In this document: piece by piece, positions 1-8,563 of the stretch
Layout of the letters: the number at the start of each line of letters is the position of its first letter
Position numbering within the stretch: the stretch's first letter is position 1
Assembly (NCBI RefSeq): GCF_003048775.2
Contig: NZ_CP049272.1
Location: 1,612,001 to 1,676,000, forward strand
Origin: Campylobacter concisus
GTDB taxonomy: Bacteria; Campylobacterota; Campylobacteria; Campylobacterales; Campylobacteraceae
DNA length: 64,000 bases
Direction of reading: 5' to 3'
Made by a program: the position numbers and the translations under genes
The notes under the pieces: generated by a model
Told to the model about the DNA's origin: nothing
What the model saw: only the letters and a program-made list of their open reading frames with translations
The model's database searches: none

Positions 1-2
1 TG

Positions 3-119
3 CGCGCAGATAAATTTTTAGCAAAGCTGCGACGAAATCGCTGCGACAACAATAGCGTACAAAAACGGCTCGAATGCATACTATCAAACGCAAAACGATC
101 CTACGAATACGGCGAGTGA
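3..119 (+). other. Possible 3' end of a gene truncated by the window edge
   Basis: This frame is open from the first bases and closes with TGA at 117-119, giving about 38 residues rich in Arg, Lys and Asn. I do not recognise the sequence. A second frame is open from base 22 to a TAA at 121-123, so neither is clearly coding. The rest of 1-260 holds no convincing gene. Confidence 0.15.
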
Positions 120-260
120 GTAAAAAGCGCAAATTTTACTAAAAAACGTATTTTTTAATATCACGCAAACATCGTATAACACGTACCAGTCAGACGTATT
201 GCAATGCTTTTAGCCACGTTGTTGTCGCGAAATTTTAACTCGCGGTCGCAAAAGACGAGG

Positions 261-809
261 CTAAATTTGATATTCGCCTGGGCTTAGCTCTCCTCGTAAA
301 AGCTTGCCAAAGCGCGCAGCTGCGGCATCTACGGCATCGTCGCCAAACTCGCCCGGCTCAAATCCGCTACTAATAAACGGCACGGCAAACTCCATCCCGC
401 AGTAGTTTGCCGCGATCTTAAGCGGCGTTAAAATTTCATCCAAGCTAAAGCCGATCGCGCCCTGTTTAGAGTATTCGCTAAGCGGAGTACTGACGCTTAG
501 CGCAAGCTGCAAGACCTTGCCTTTAAGCGCGCCGGAACCCACCAGCTCGTGCGAAAAGACGATGTCGATATAGGCTTTTAGCATAGGCGGCACGTTTAGC
601 CAGTGCATCGGGTACAAAAATACGATGCGCTCGGCAGCCGCTAACGCGTCTTGCTCTGCGCGGGCGTCTATGCGCGCGATATCTAAGCCGTAAAGCCCCT
701 CCAAATGCCGCACCTTAGCGTCCGCTGCGGCCTTTGCTACCTGAGATAAGGCTTTGTTTACGCGCGATGCGGCGAGATTTGGGTGCGATAAAATCACAAG
801 AGTTTTCAT
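261..809 (-). CDS. NAD(P)H oxidoreductase, flavodoxin-2 fold (KefF/MdaB/NQO-like)
   Basis: A cytoplasmic flavoprotein of 182 residues that probably reduces quinones or other electrophiles with NAD(P)H. The start (VILSHPNL) is the FMN/FAD phosphate-binding opening of the family. FLYPMHWLNVPPMLKAYID, around residues 65-83, is the typical flavin-loop motif. Length is normal for the short KefF-like members. It is monocistronic and divergent from the PepF remnant. Base composition is odd: sampled 60-base blocks are 50-65% GC, while the next genes fall to about 28%, so acquisition from a GC-richer relative is likely. The substrate cannot be told from sequence. Confidence 0.8.
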   Translation of the reverse strand: MKTLVILSHPNLAASRVNKALSQVAKAAADAKVRHLEGLYGLDIARIDARAEQDALAAAERIVFLYPMHWLNVPPMLKAYIDIVFSHELVGSGALKGKVLQLALSVSTPLSEYSKQGAIGFSLDEILTPLKIAANYCGMEFAVPFISSGFEPGEFGDDAVDAAAARFGKLLRGELSPGEYQI

Positions 810-874
810 GTTGTTTCCTTTGTTAAAATTTGCGGAATCATATCGCTAAAAAGCTAAAAGTAGATTAAAAATGC

Positions 875-1186
875 TTGCCAGAGCGAGACTTTTACAAGCA
901 AGAAAGCAAAAAATTACATTTTTATAAAACAGACAACTATATCTACAACTATCCTTATAGCGTCAGTTATCTGCTATCACAATTCTTTCTAAGTGAGTTT
1001 AAAAAAGATGAAGCAAAATTTTGCAAAATTTATAAACAATTTTTAATAGAGTGTGGCACAAAAAGCGTGGAAGAGCTAATGAAAAAACACTTTAAAAAAG
1101 ATACGACAAAGTGCGAATTTTGGCTGATTGGCATAGATGAAGCGCTAAAAAATTTAGATGAGTTTAAAAAGGTAGTGACCGTATAA
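875..1186 (+). pseudogene. C-terminal remnant of oligoendopeptidase F (M3 metallopeptidase)
   Basis: The 103 residues resemble only the last helical part of PepF-type M3 peptidases: a Tyr-rich YIYNYPYSVSYLLSQ stretch, then a GTKSVEELMKKH segment and a final FWLIGIDEAL helix. Full proteins are about 570-600 residues. The zinc-binding HEXXH motif and everything N-terminal are missing; the reading frame opens with TTG and no clear Shine-Dalgarno sequence. GC is very low (about 28%), unlike the GC-rich gene just upstream. The best reading is a gene truncated by a rearrangement at about 840-875. An independently expressed small protein cannot be excluded. Confidence 0.6.
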
Positions 1187-1195
1187 ATTCACTAG

Positions 1196-1618
1196 TTATC
1201 TTAAACGTTTTATTTTTTTTCGAGAAATTTTATAAATTTTTGATGGAGCATCTTCGAAAAAATGATCATCTACTATTTCATCAGCCACGCTCATAGCCCA
1301 AGCTTCATTAAAATTTTGCCCATTTTTGTTCGCACTGCTTGAATAAAGCCAGTCAAATTTAGCTAAAAATTTTTCGTGCTCGCACTCTTTTACGACTCTA
1401 ATAGCCTTTAAATTTGGATACAAAAATGTAGCTTTTCTTGAACGGCGTATAAAATTTTTATACTTTTTTGGCACTCTAACAAGCTCATTTAAAACGCTAA
1501 ATTTCGCTGTCGTGATAAGGCAAGGTTTATTTTCATCACGCATTTTGGCCTTATTTATCTCTTTATAATCTTTACTCAAAAAGCCGGCTGTCGTATCGGT
1601 TTGTGCTAGAAATATCAT
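1196..1618 (-). CDS. Sua5/YciO/YrdC-family protein, short form
   Basis: A 140-residue protein resembling the YrdC fold that in Sua5/TsaC makes threonylcarbamoyl-AMP for tRNA t6A. TDTTAGFLS near the start matches the family's PTDTVYGL-type opening, and KPCLITTAKF corresponds to the KRP-like segment. It is shorter than typical TsaC (about 190-200 residues), so it may be a paralogue rather than the main t6A enzyme. The longest frame runs 30 codons further upstream, but ATG at 1618 overlaps the TGA of the EamA gene as ATGA, which indicates translational coupling and sets the start. The C-terminus is basic (KISRKKIKRLR). Confidence 0.65.
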   Translation of the reverse strand: MIFLAQTDTTAGFLSKDYKEINKAKMRDENKPCLITTAKFSVLNELVRVPKKYKNFIRRSRKATFLYPNLKAIRVVKECEHEKFLAKFDWLYSSSANKNGQNFNEAWAMSVADEIVDDHFFEDAPSKIYKISRKKIKRLR

Positions 1619-2502
1619 AATTTTTCTCTTTTTGATAGTAAAAATATACAAGAGATTATTAGAGCAAATCCTAAAAAATCCCAAAATACAAATTTTGTCC
1701 CAAGCCAAAAATAGCCAAAAAATGCTGCACTTAGTGGTTCTATGCAGGCTAATAAACTAGCTTTTGCTGCGCCTATGAGCTTAACACCTATCATATAAAA
1801 GCTAAATGCAAAAATGGTGCCAAGCGTAATAACAGCAATAAATGCCAGCCATTGATTTATCCCATTAAGCCCAGCAAAATCCCAAACTCTCATATAGCAA
1901 GCAAGCACTACTCCACCCATAACCATTCCCCAACCAAGCGTGAGAGTGACTGAATACTTCGCATTTAGCCTTGCTGGAGCTAGGTTATAAACGCAGACGC
2001 AAATAGCGCTCACCAAGCACCAAAATAGCGCTTTTGGCGAAATGACAAGAGATGAAATTTGCGCATGTGTGCTCAGGAAAAATACGCCAAGCATGGCTAA
2101 AAATAGAGCCAAAATTTCAAGTATTCTTGGGGCGCTTTTTTCTTTTATGCAAATGACCATTAAAATTAAAGCAGGAGCAGTGTATTGAATAACAGTCGCA
2201 ACTGCGGTATTTGAAAGCTCAATGGAGTAAAAATAAGCATACTGCGTCATCATAAGCCCAAGCAAGGCATAAACTAAAAACTCGCCAAGTAGTTTTATAT
2301 CTTTAATCGGAGCAAAAACGGTACTTGGTTCTTTAAAAGCATAAAAAATCACAACAACAATGCCAGCTAGCATCAGTCTATATGGCACCAAAAAATCAGA
2401 ACTTATACCAAGTGAAAATAGATACTGCCCACAAACCCCGCTAAATCCCCAAAGGATACCGCCAACCAAAGTAAGGAGTATCCCAAGACGATGAGTATTC
2501 AT
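1615..2502 (-). CDS. EamA/DMT-family inner-membrane transporter
   Basis: A protein of 295 residues with about ten hydrophobic segments in two EamA repeats, typical of the drug/metabolite transporter superfamily. The first helix carries the family motif GGILWGFSGVCGQYLF. It probably exports or exchanges a small metabolite; the substrate cannot be predicted. Its stop overlaps the start of the Sua5-like gene by four bases, and its start lies 5 bases from the end of the DUF799 lipoprotein gene, so it probably belongs to the same transcription unit as the CsgG-type operon upstream. Confidence 0.85.
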   Translation of the reverse strand: MNTHRLGILLTLVGGILWGFSGVCGQYLFSLGISSDFLVPYRLMLAGIVVVIFYAFKEPSTVFAPIKDIKLLGEFLVYALLGLMMTQYAYFYSIELSNTAVATVIQYTAPALILMVICIKEKSAPRILEILALFLAMLGVFFLSTHAQISSLVISPKALFWCLVSAICVCVYNLAPARLNAKYSVTLTLGWGMVMGGVVLACYMRVWDFAGLNGINQWLAFIAVITLGTIFAFSFYMIGVKLIGAAKASLLACIEPLSAAFFGYFWLGTKFVFWDFLGFALIISCIFLLSKREKL

Positions 2503-2507
2503 TAAAT

Positions 2508-3185
2508 TTATCTATCTTTATGAAGCTGTGCATCTTTGCCATAATACGGCGAATATGGTCCATAAAGTATGCAGTTATGGCAATCTCTTGAAAATAAATA
2601 AGCATCTGCCATCACTGCTAGATCGTATGATCTATCTGAGATGGTATTTGCCACCTGCGAGATGACAGCTGAGACTAACATGCCAAGTAGGCTACTTTGA
2701 CCGCTGCTGCTATCTTCTGCTGCCATAGCACTGCCTTGCCAAAGAGTAGCGCCGCTTTTTATATCGATAAGCTTTGCTTCAAGGACAACCTTTGTTGAGC
2801 TTGAGATGACTGCATAGCTCGTACCATAATCTTTTATATTTATGTAAAGCACACTATCTGCATGGAAAATTTTATCAAGCTTATTTAGTGGCACGGCTGC
2901 GATCTCGCTTGGCTCGGTTATGCCATTTAGCTTAAAGGTATCATTTACAAGAGCTACTGGAAATACGTAGTACCCTGCTTCACTTAATGGTGCGACTGCA
3001 TTTGCCAAAACAGCAGCTGGACCTGAAATTTCTGTGCTATCGTTTGTTGGCATAAGCACTAAGATAGAGTGAGGTCTTTTTTGTAAAAATTCTGAGTAGT
3101 CGTATGGCTCAGGCTCTTTTATAGAGCAACCCGTAAAAAATACTACCAAAAATATGGCGGCTATAAATTTCAGGCTATTTTTCAT
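2508..3185 (-). CDS. DUF799 lipoprotein (GNA1162-like)
   Basis: A 225-residue lipoprotein with a clean signal peptide and lipobox FFTGC (acylated Cys20). The body has the alpha/beta character of the DUF799/GNA1162 family known from Neisseria, with ILVLMPTNDS near residue 42 and a long middle region resembling TolB-N/CsgG-like folds. The C-terminal tail is Tyr- and His-rich with two Cys (CHNC). Its start overlaps the DUF4810 gene by 11 bases. CsgG, DUF4810 and DUF799 proteins recur together in other proteobacteria, which suggests one envelope complex; its function is not established. Confidence 0.8.
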   Translation of the reverse strand: MKNSLKFIAAIFLVVFFTGCSIKEPEPYDYSEFLQKRPHSILVLMPTNDSTEISGPAAVLANAVAPLSEAGYYVFPVALVNDTFKLNGITEPSEIAAVPLNKLDKIFHADSVLYINIKDYGTSYAVISSSTKVVLEAKLIDIKSGATLWQGSAMAAEDSSSGQSSLLGMLVSAVISQVANTISDRSYDLAVMADAYLFSRDCHNCILYGPYSPYYGKDAQLHKDR

Positions 3186-3579
3186 TATTTGCCCCCTCTT
3201 TTTGCTCTACTTTTTTTGGAGTTAAATTTTTAGAGCCTTTGATGAAATTTATATACTCCCTTGACTCTGGGAAATTCTCTACTTCTTTGTCAAAATTTGC
3301 ATTTGCAGCGCCTAAATTTCCGTTATTTAGATACAAAAGTCCAAGGTGTGCGTATACGCCAGGAGCGATCTTGTAGCCCTTTTGTGTTGATATCTGCACC
3401 AAATTTTCTAAGCGTGAAATTTGCTCGTTTGTATCGCCCTCTTCATTTAGATAGCTATATAGCGAGCTACTATATGATCCATCCCAATAATAAAGCGATC
3501 TTGGAGCGTTTGAATGGCCGCAACCCGCTAAAAATAGCACAAAAAGCGCGAGGCCAGCAAGCTTTATTTTACTTGCCAT
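3175..3579 (-). CDS. DUF4810 lipoprotein
   Basis: A small lipoprotein of 134 residues with lipobox FLAGC (Cys20). The mature part has the SLYYWDGSYSSSLYSYL opening of the DUF4810 family, then a short TPR-like helical pair around residues 55-100 (YAHLGLLYLNNGNLGAANANF). The tail is charged and likely disordered. It overlaps csgG-like by 16 bases and DUF799 by 11 bases, so the three must be co-translated. It probably works as the middle partner of the CsgG/DUF799 envelope complex; no enzyme motif is present. Confidence 0.8.
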   Translation of the reverse strand: MASKIKLAGLALFVLFLAGCGHSNAPRSLYYWDGSYSSSLYSYLNEEGDTNEQISRLENLVQISTQKGYKIAPGVYAHLGLLYLNNGNLGAANANFDKEVENFPESREYINFIKGSKNLTPKKVEQKEGANNEK

Positions 3580-4232
3580 GCTCCACTTTCTATGCCATTT
3601 ACTAGATTATTTACCGCTTCAATAATAGCTAGGCTTAAAACCTTGCCATTTAGCGTAGAGTCGTATCCTGCTGTGCCACCAAAGCCGATGATCTCTCTGT
3701 TTGAAAGGGTGTATTCGCCAGCACCGCTAACCGAATAGACAACCTCAGCTGTTCTGGTATCAACGATATTTAAATTTACCTTTGAATAGGCAGTTTGTTG
3801 CTTACCTTTGCCAAGTATGCCAAATAGCTGATGATCGCCCGTAGTTTTTCGTCCAAACTCGGTCACATCACCAGTTATCACGTATCTTGCACCTTTTAGA
3901 TTTTGAGCAGTTTTACTTAGCTCGCTCTCTTGTTTGGTCACTTTCATATTTGATCTATCAAGCACCAAAAATCTACCACTTTGCTGTAAATTTGTGATCA
4001 AAATGCTTTGAGCTTGGTTGCCAAGCCTATCCTCGCCATCAGCAAATACACCATTTTGGTAAGCTGATTGATTATTAAATCGGCCTATCGAAACTGAAAT
4101 TTTTTGACCATTGTAAACTGTGCCGTAGCTTGCTACTTTTGGAGTCTCAACAACCCTTGAGCTCTCACTCGCACATCCAGCAAAAAGAGCTGCCGTAAGC
4201 AAAACTGCACCAAATTTAAATATATTTTTCAT
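3564..4232 (-). CDS. CsgG/HfaB-family outer-membrane lipoprotein
   Basis: A lipoprotein of 222 residues with lipobox LFAGC (Cys20) and the CsgG core (IGRFNN, then LVLDRSNMKVTKQE and ARYVITGDVTEF). CsgG of E. coli forms a nonameric outer-membrane secretion channel for curli. No curli genes (csgA, csgB, csgE, csgF) are nearby, so the role here is different or unknown. The start at 4232 is chosen over an upstream in-frame ATG at 4250 because it directly precedes the signal peptide and follows an AAAGGAT ribosome site. It heads the operon with DUF4810 and DUF799. Confidence 0.82.
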   Translation of the reverse strand: MKNIFKFGAVLLTAALFAGCASESSRVVETPKVASYGTVYNGQKISVSIGRFNNQSAYQNGVFADGEDRLGNQAQSILITNLQQSGRFLVLDRSNMKVTKQESELSKTAQNLKGARYVITGDVTEFGRKTTGDHQLFGILGKGKQQTAYSKVNLNIVDTRTAEVVYSVSGAGEYTLSNREIIGFGGTAGYDSTLNGKVLSLAIIEAVNNLVNGIESGAWQVK

Positions 4233-4278
4233 TTTTATCCTTTGCGACAAAATCGCTTGTATATTACTAAATTTCTTT

Positions 4279-5637
4279 TTAAATAGCTTTAAATTTCATC
4301 CATGTACCTTTTAGATATCTAATTGTAAAAAGCACCGCCTTTACAGCCCAGTCAGCAAACATTGCAAACCAAGTACCTATCATACCAAGATCAAATGTAA
4401 GTGCAAAAATATAGGCCAATATGACTCTACAAGCAAACATGCAAACTAAATTTACAATCATCGGATATTTAGCGTCCCCAGCAGCACGAAAAACGGTCGG
4501 ATATGTGTAGGCAAGTGGCCAAATAAGACACATAGCGATACCGTGATACCAGACGATCTGCCTTGTTAAATTTATGGCTTCTTCCGAGAGATTATAAACA
4601 AGAAGCAATGGCTCAAGTAAAAGCAAAATTACTGCTGTGCTAAAAAGCTGCACGATGTAGATGCTTATCATTGATTTTCTTACGTAAAATTTAGCCTGAG
4701 CAAAGTCGTTTGCGCCGATGCATCTAGACACTACGACGCTTAGGCCTGTGCCTATCGCCATGCCAGGGAGCACTTGAAACATCACGATCGTCCCTCCCAC
4801 GGCATTTGCAGCGATACTTGCTGTACCAAAGAGTGAAACAAGACTCAAAACGATGATACGACCCACATAAAACATCGAATTTTCAAAGCCATAAGGTACG
4901 CCGATGTTTAAAATTTTCTTGATGATTTCGTAGTCAAATTTATAGATGAAGCTCTTTCTTATGTGAAGTTTTAGTCTTATATCAAGAAGCAAATAGACTA
5001 TAACAAAGCAAGCAAGCATCTTGGCTATAAGCGTACTGATGGCAATACCTAAAATACCAGTATGAAATGTATAAATACTAATGGCAGTTAGAAGTACGTT
5101 TAATAAATTTGCAGCCGCCATAATATACATAGGAAGCTTGGCATTTGACATCGTGCGAAAGATCGCCGCAGCTGCTGCATAGACAGCTAAAAATGGCGCG
5201 GAAATGGCCGAGAAAACAAGATAGTGGCTAGCATCATGCCTTACTTGCTCACCAATATCACCAAAGACATAATCTAGGATAATATCTTTTAAAACTATGA
5301 TGACCGCTGCGATAAAAAGGGCAAAGATAAAACTAAACCAAACGAGCTGATTTGCTGTGATTTTGGCATTGCCACTTTGTTTATTACCAAGATACTGGCT
5401 AGCAACCACTGAGCCGCCAGTAGCTATAGCAGTAAATATGCTAATAAAAAGCGCCATGACAAATTCCACAAGACTAATCGCACTTACAGCGCTTTCACTA
5501 ACACTTGCTGCCATTAGCGAGTTTGCAAGCCCTAAGCTATACTCTAAAAACTGCTCAACCGCAATAGGGAAAAATAGCTTTGCAAGGTCGGCATTTGAGA
5601 AAAATTTTGTATTTTGATCTTTGATTTTGTTTACCAT
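4279..5637 (-). CDS. MATE-family efflux transporter
   Basis: An inner-membrane protein of 452 residues with about twelve membrane segments in two MatE halves. It probably exports cationic drugs or metabolites in exchange for Na+ or H+. The N-terminal half carries ATGGSVVASQYLG and the second half the counterpart GTGLSVVVSRCIGAND, the paired motifs typical of the family. It stands between the CsgG-type operon and accBC, in the same direction as both. The substrate is unknown. Confidence 0.88.
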   Translation of the reverse strand: MVNKIKDQNTKFFSNADLAKLFFPIAVEQFLEYSLGLANSLMAASVSESAVSAISLVEFVMALFISIFTAIATGGSVVASQYLGNKQSGNAKITANQLVWFSFIFALFIAAVIIVLKDIILDYVFGDIGEQVRHDASHYLVFSAISAPFLAVYAAAAAIFRTMSNAKLPMYIMAAANLLNVLLTAISIYTFHTGILGIAISTLIAKMLACFVIVYLLLDIRLKLHIRKSFIYKFDYEIIKKILNIGVPYGFENSMFYVGRIIVLSLVSLFGTASIAANAVGGTIVMFQVLPGMAIGTGLSVVVSRCIGANDFAQAKFYVRKSMISIYIVQLFSTAVILLLLEPLLLVYNLSEEAINLTRQIVWYHGIAMCLIWPLAYTYPTVFRAAGDAKYPMIVNLVCMFACRVILAYIFALTFDLGMIGTWFAMFADWAVKAVLFTIRYLKGTWMKFKAI

Positions 5638-5715
5638 GCTTCCCCTAAGATAAACTTAAAAATTTTAATATATTTAAGCCAAGATCTGCTTTTTTGCAAA
5701 TCCTGACTTAAAAAT

Positions 5716-7047
5716 TTAGTGTCTTGAAAGATAATTTGTATCGTAGTTATTGCTTAAAAAGTCTTTGTTTTCCATCATAGCGATGTGAAAATCTTTTGTT
5801 GTTTTTATGCCATTTATTATGAGTTGATCAAGAGCTACTTTCATCTTATGGATCGCCCTATTTCTATCAGTGTCCCAAACCACAAGTTTGCCGATCATAC
5901 TATCGTAATACGGCGGTATCGAGTAGTCTTGATAGATATGGCTATCCATTCTTACATTGCGGCCACCTGGGCAGACATATTTTGTGATCTTTCCAGGACA
6001 CGGCGTAAATGTATTTGGATCTTCAGCTGTTATCCTGCACTCGATCGCATGACCTTTTAGCTCAATGCTCTCTTGTGATGGTAGTGCCTCGCCTTCAGCC
6101 ACTTTTATCATAAGCTCGATGATATCAAGTCCGCTTACCATTTCGCTCACTGTGTGTTCAACTTGAAGTCTTGTATTCATCTCAATGAAATAAAAGTCTA
6201 AATTTTTATCAACCAAAAATTCAAACGTACCAGCTCCCTCGTAGCCGATCGCTTTTGCCGCCTTTATGGCAGTTTCGTGAAGTCTCTCTCTTGTCTTTTC
6301 GTCAAGCAGAATAGCTGGACTCTCTTCGATTAGTTTTTGGTGGCGACGCTGCATAGAGCAATCACGCTCGCCGATATGAAGCACATTGCCATGGCTATCG
6401 CCAATTACTTGAACTTCGATGTGGCGTGGGTTTAGGATATATTTTTCCATATACATTGTGCCATCGCCAAATGCACTCATCGCCTCGCTCTCAGCAGACC
6501 AAAATGCTTTTTCTAAATCAGCCTCTTTTTCAACCACGCGCATACCACGTCCGCCACCACCTGCTGCAGCTTTTAATATGACTGGATAGCCTATCTTTTT
6601 AGCTAGCTCTTTTGCTGCTTTTGTGTCAGCCACAGCACCGTCTGAGCCAGGTATGACTGGTACGCCAGCTCTTTGCATGACTTGCTTTGCCTTACTTTTA
6701 TCACTCATTAAAGCCATTGCAGCGACACTTGGTCCTATAAATTTGATCTTGTGGTGTGAGCAAATTTCAACAAAATTTTGATTTTCACTTAGAAAGCCAT
6801 AACCAGGAAAAATAGCGTCTGCTTCGCTGATCTCAGCTGCACTTATGATAGCTGGGATATTTAGATAGCTGTCGCTTGAGCGCTCTTTGCCGATGCAAAT
6901 GGCTACGTCGGCATATTTTACGTAAAGTGCGTCTTTATCAGCGGTTGAATAGACTACAACAGCTTCTTTACCCATCTCCTTTATCGTTCGCAAAGCACGA
7001 AGAGCGATTTCGCCTCGGTTTGCGATTAAAATTCTTTTTAATTCCAT
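5716..7047 (-). CDS. accC: Biotin carboxylase subunit of acetyl-CoA carboxylase
   Basis: An ATP-grasp enzyme that carboxylates biotin on AccB with bicarbonate, the first step of fatty acid synthesis. The 443 residues are full length. The N-terminal domain opens with RILIANRGEIALRALR; the ATP-binding glycine loop KAAAGGGGRGMRVV lies near residue 160; EMNTRLQVEH near residue 290 carries active-site residues. Its ATG overlaps the TAA of accB by one base, so translation is coupled. The carboxyltransferase genes are not in this window. Confidence 0.95.
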   Translation of the reverse strand: MELKRILIANRGEIALRALRTIKEMGKEAVVVYSTADKDALYVKYADVAICIGKERSSDSYLNIPAIISAAEISEADAIFPGYGFLSENQNFVEICSHHKIKFIGPSVAAMALMSDKSKAKQVMQRAGVPVIPGSDGAVADTKAAKELAKKIGYPVILKAAAGGGGRGMRVVEKEADLEKAFWSAESEAMSAFGDGTMYMEKYILNPRHIEVQVIGDSHGNVLHIGERDCSMQRRHQKLIEESPAILLDEKTRERLHETAIKAAKAIGYEGAGTFEFLVDKNLDFYFIEMNTRLQVEHTVSEMVSGLDIIELMIKVAEGEALPSQESIELKGHAIECRITAEDPNTFTPCPGKITKYVCPGGRNVRMDSHIYQDYSIPPYYDSMIGKLVVWDTDRNRAIHKMKVALDQLIINGIKTTKDFHIAMMENKDFLSNNYDTNYLSRH

Positions 7048-7493
7048 TAATTTTTCTCCACGCCAAATAACGGCAATCCAAACTCAACTGGCTGTCCGTC
7101 AGAGACTAGCATCTCAGTGATCTGGCAGTCAAACTCAGCCTCGATCTCGTTCATTATCTTCATAGCCTCGATGATGCCTACTACATCGCCTTTCCTTACT
7201 CTTTGACCTACTTTTACAAATGGAGCGGCACCTGGGCTTGGAGCAGCGTAGAAAGTACCTACCATAGGAGATTTTATGCTATCTTTTGGTGAGTTTGCAG
7301 CTGGTTTTACCTCTGAATTAACGACTACATTTACAGGTGCTGGAGTTGGCGCTTGTGCTGCTGGTTTAGCAGGCGCGCAATAATCTGAAAATTTTTCAAG
7401 CTCTACCTCAAAATCACCACTTTTTATTTTGATATGATTCATCTCCATATCATTAAAAAATTCGATAAGCTCTTTTATATCTTCTTTTTTCAT
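7047..7493 (-). CDS. accB: Biotin carboxyl carrier protein of acetyl-CoA carboxylase
   Basis: A 148-residue protein that carries biotin between AccC and the carboxyltransferase. An N-terminal helical segment is followed by a Pro/Ala-rich linker (PAKPAAQAPTPAP) and the C-terminal biotinyl domain with EAMKIMNE, in which the Lys is biotinylated. ATG at 7493 was chosen because AGGAG sits just upstream and homologues begin MKKEDIKELIEFF; the frame extends 25 codons further without homology. BioB, encoded at 21.3 kb, supplies the cofactor. Confidence 0.93.
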   Translation of the reverse strand: MKKEDIKELIEFFNDMEMNHIKIKSGDFEVELEKFSDYCAPAKPAAQAPTPAPVNVVVNSEVKPAANSPKDSIKSPMVGTFYAAPSPGAAPFVKVGQRVRKGDVVGIIEAMKIMNEIEAEFDCQITEMLVSDGQPVEFGLPLFGVEKN

Positions 7494-7602
7494 AGAAATT
7501 TCTCCTAAATTTTTATATAAGCGTCTAATTGTAGCGAAAATTAGATAAAAAATTTTTTTATGAAGCAAAAACGAGAACTCAAAGCTACTCTTTTTTGCTA
7601 AG

Positions 7603-8445
7603 TTATTTTTCAGTAATAATTATCTTAATGCCTTTAGTATCAACTAAACTTTCATCGATGATGATCTCATCTATCTTTGCTGCCCTTATCACGCCACTTT
7701 TTGGATTTTTTATGCTTTTTATCGCTCCGCTTGTGCTTACATCGACACTTGAATATTCAAACGCAAGACTCGTGTCCATAAAAATGCAACCTTTTACGAT
7801 CAAATTTTCCACGTAACAAAGTGCTTGCAGACTCTTTATCGTGCAGCTTATGAGCGTTACATTTTTTGAGTTCCAAGCTAGATATTCACCTGAGATTAGG
7901 CAGTTTTGTGCGGTCACGTTTTCGCAGTTCCAAAATGCATCTTTTGAGATGAGCTTTGAGTTTGTGATATGGACATTTTTACAACCATCAAAGCAGTAGT
8001 TCCCGTCTAAATTTAGCCCATTGATCTCTAAATTTTCGCTATTTGCCCCAAAGTAATCGCCCCTAGCAAAGACGTTTTTTATCTTCACATCCGCGCATCC
8101 CCAAAGTGTTTCACTAGCATCTGAGAAATTTACATTTTCTAGCGAAATTTGCGAGCTTTTTCTAAAGCTTTTTGGAGCGTTGATGAGCGCGTCTTTGAAG
8201 CTTAAATTTGCACTGTACCACATGCCAGCTCTTGCTAGAGGCTCCAAGTATCCGCCATTTAGCGTGACATCACTTGCGTACCAAAGTGGGTATTTGTAGG
8301 CAAAAACGCACTCATTTAGCTTTAAATTTGAGCTGTGCTTTAGCGGCGACTCGCCATCCTCAAAGATACAGTTTGTAAAATTTACACTTCTTGCCCCAAA
8401 CATCGCACGCTCGCCAGTAAAAATTTCTGCATTTTTCTCTTGCAT
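7603..8445 (-). CDS. DUF3737 protein, predicted right-handed beta-helix
   Basis: A 280-residue protein without a signal peptide, built of short repeats of about 20 residues with recurring N-V-x-I/L-x-N/G-C patterns (for example NVHITNSKLISKDAFWNCEN), as expected for a pectate-lyase-like parallel beta-helix. It matches the DUF3737 family, whose function is unknown. Many Trp, Tyr and Asn residues at fixed repeat positions suggest a carbohydrate-facing groove, which is inference only. It is separated from accB by 109 bases and is divergent from dcd. Confidence 0.75.
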   Translation of the reverse strand: MQEKNAEIFTGERAMFGARSVNFTNCIFEDGESPLKHSSNLKLNECVFAYKYPLWYASDVTLNGGYLEPLARAGMWYSANLSFKDALINAPKSFRKSSQISLENVNFSDASETLWGCADVKIKNVFARGDYFGANSENLEINGLNLDGNYCFDGCKNVHITNSKLISKDAFWNCENVTAQNCLISGEYLAWNSKNVTLISCTIKSLQALCYVENLIVKGCIFMDTSLAFEYSSVDVSTSGAIKSIKNPKSGVIRAAKIDEIIIDESLVDTKGIKIIITEK

Positions 8446-8537
8446 TTTTGTCCTTTATTAATTTTTGCTGTTAAAATTATACTAATTTTCATCTAATTTA
8501 TTCGCTTTATTAAATTTACTTTAAAGACGCAAAGCGT

Positions 8538-8543
8538 TATAAT
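8538..8543 (+). promoter_or_regulatory. Sigma-70 -10 element of dcd
   Basis: A perfect TATAAT lies 20 bases before the dcd ATG, with an AAAAGGAG ribosome site between them, giving a very short leader. Confidence 0.6.
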
Positions 8544-8563
8544 CGCCCAAAAAAGGAGCAAAA

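Noticed and set aside
3564..4232. Curli secretion operon
   Set aside because: Only the CsgG-like channel is present; no curlin or other csg genes are found.
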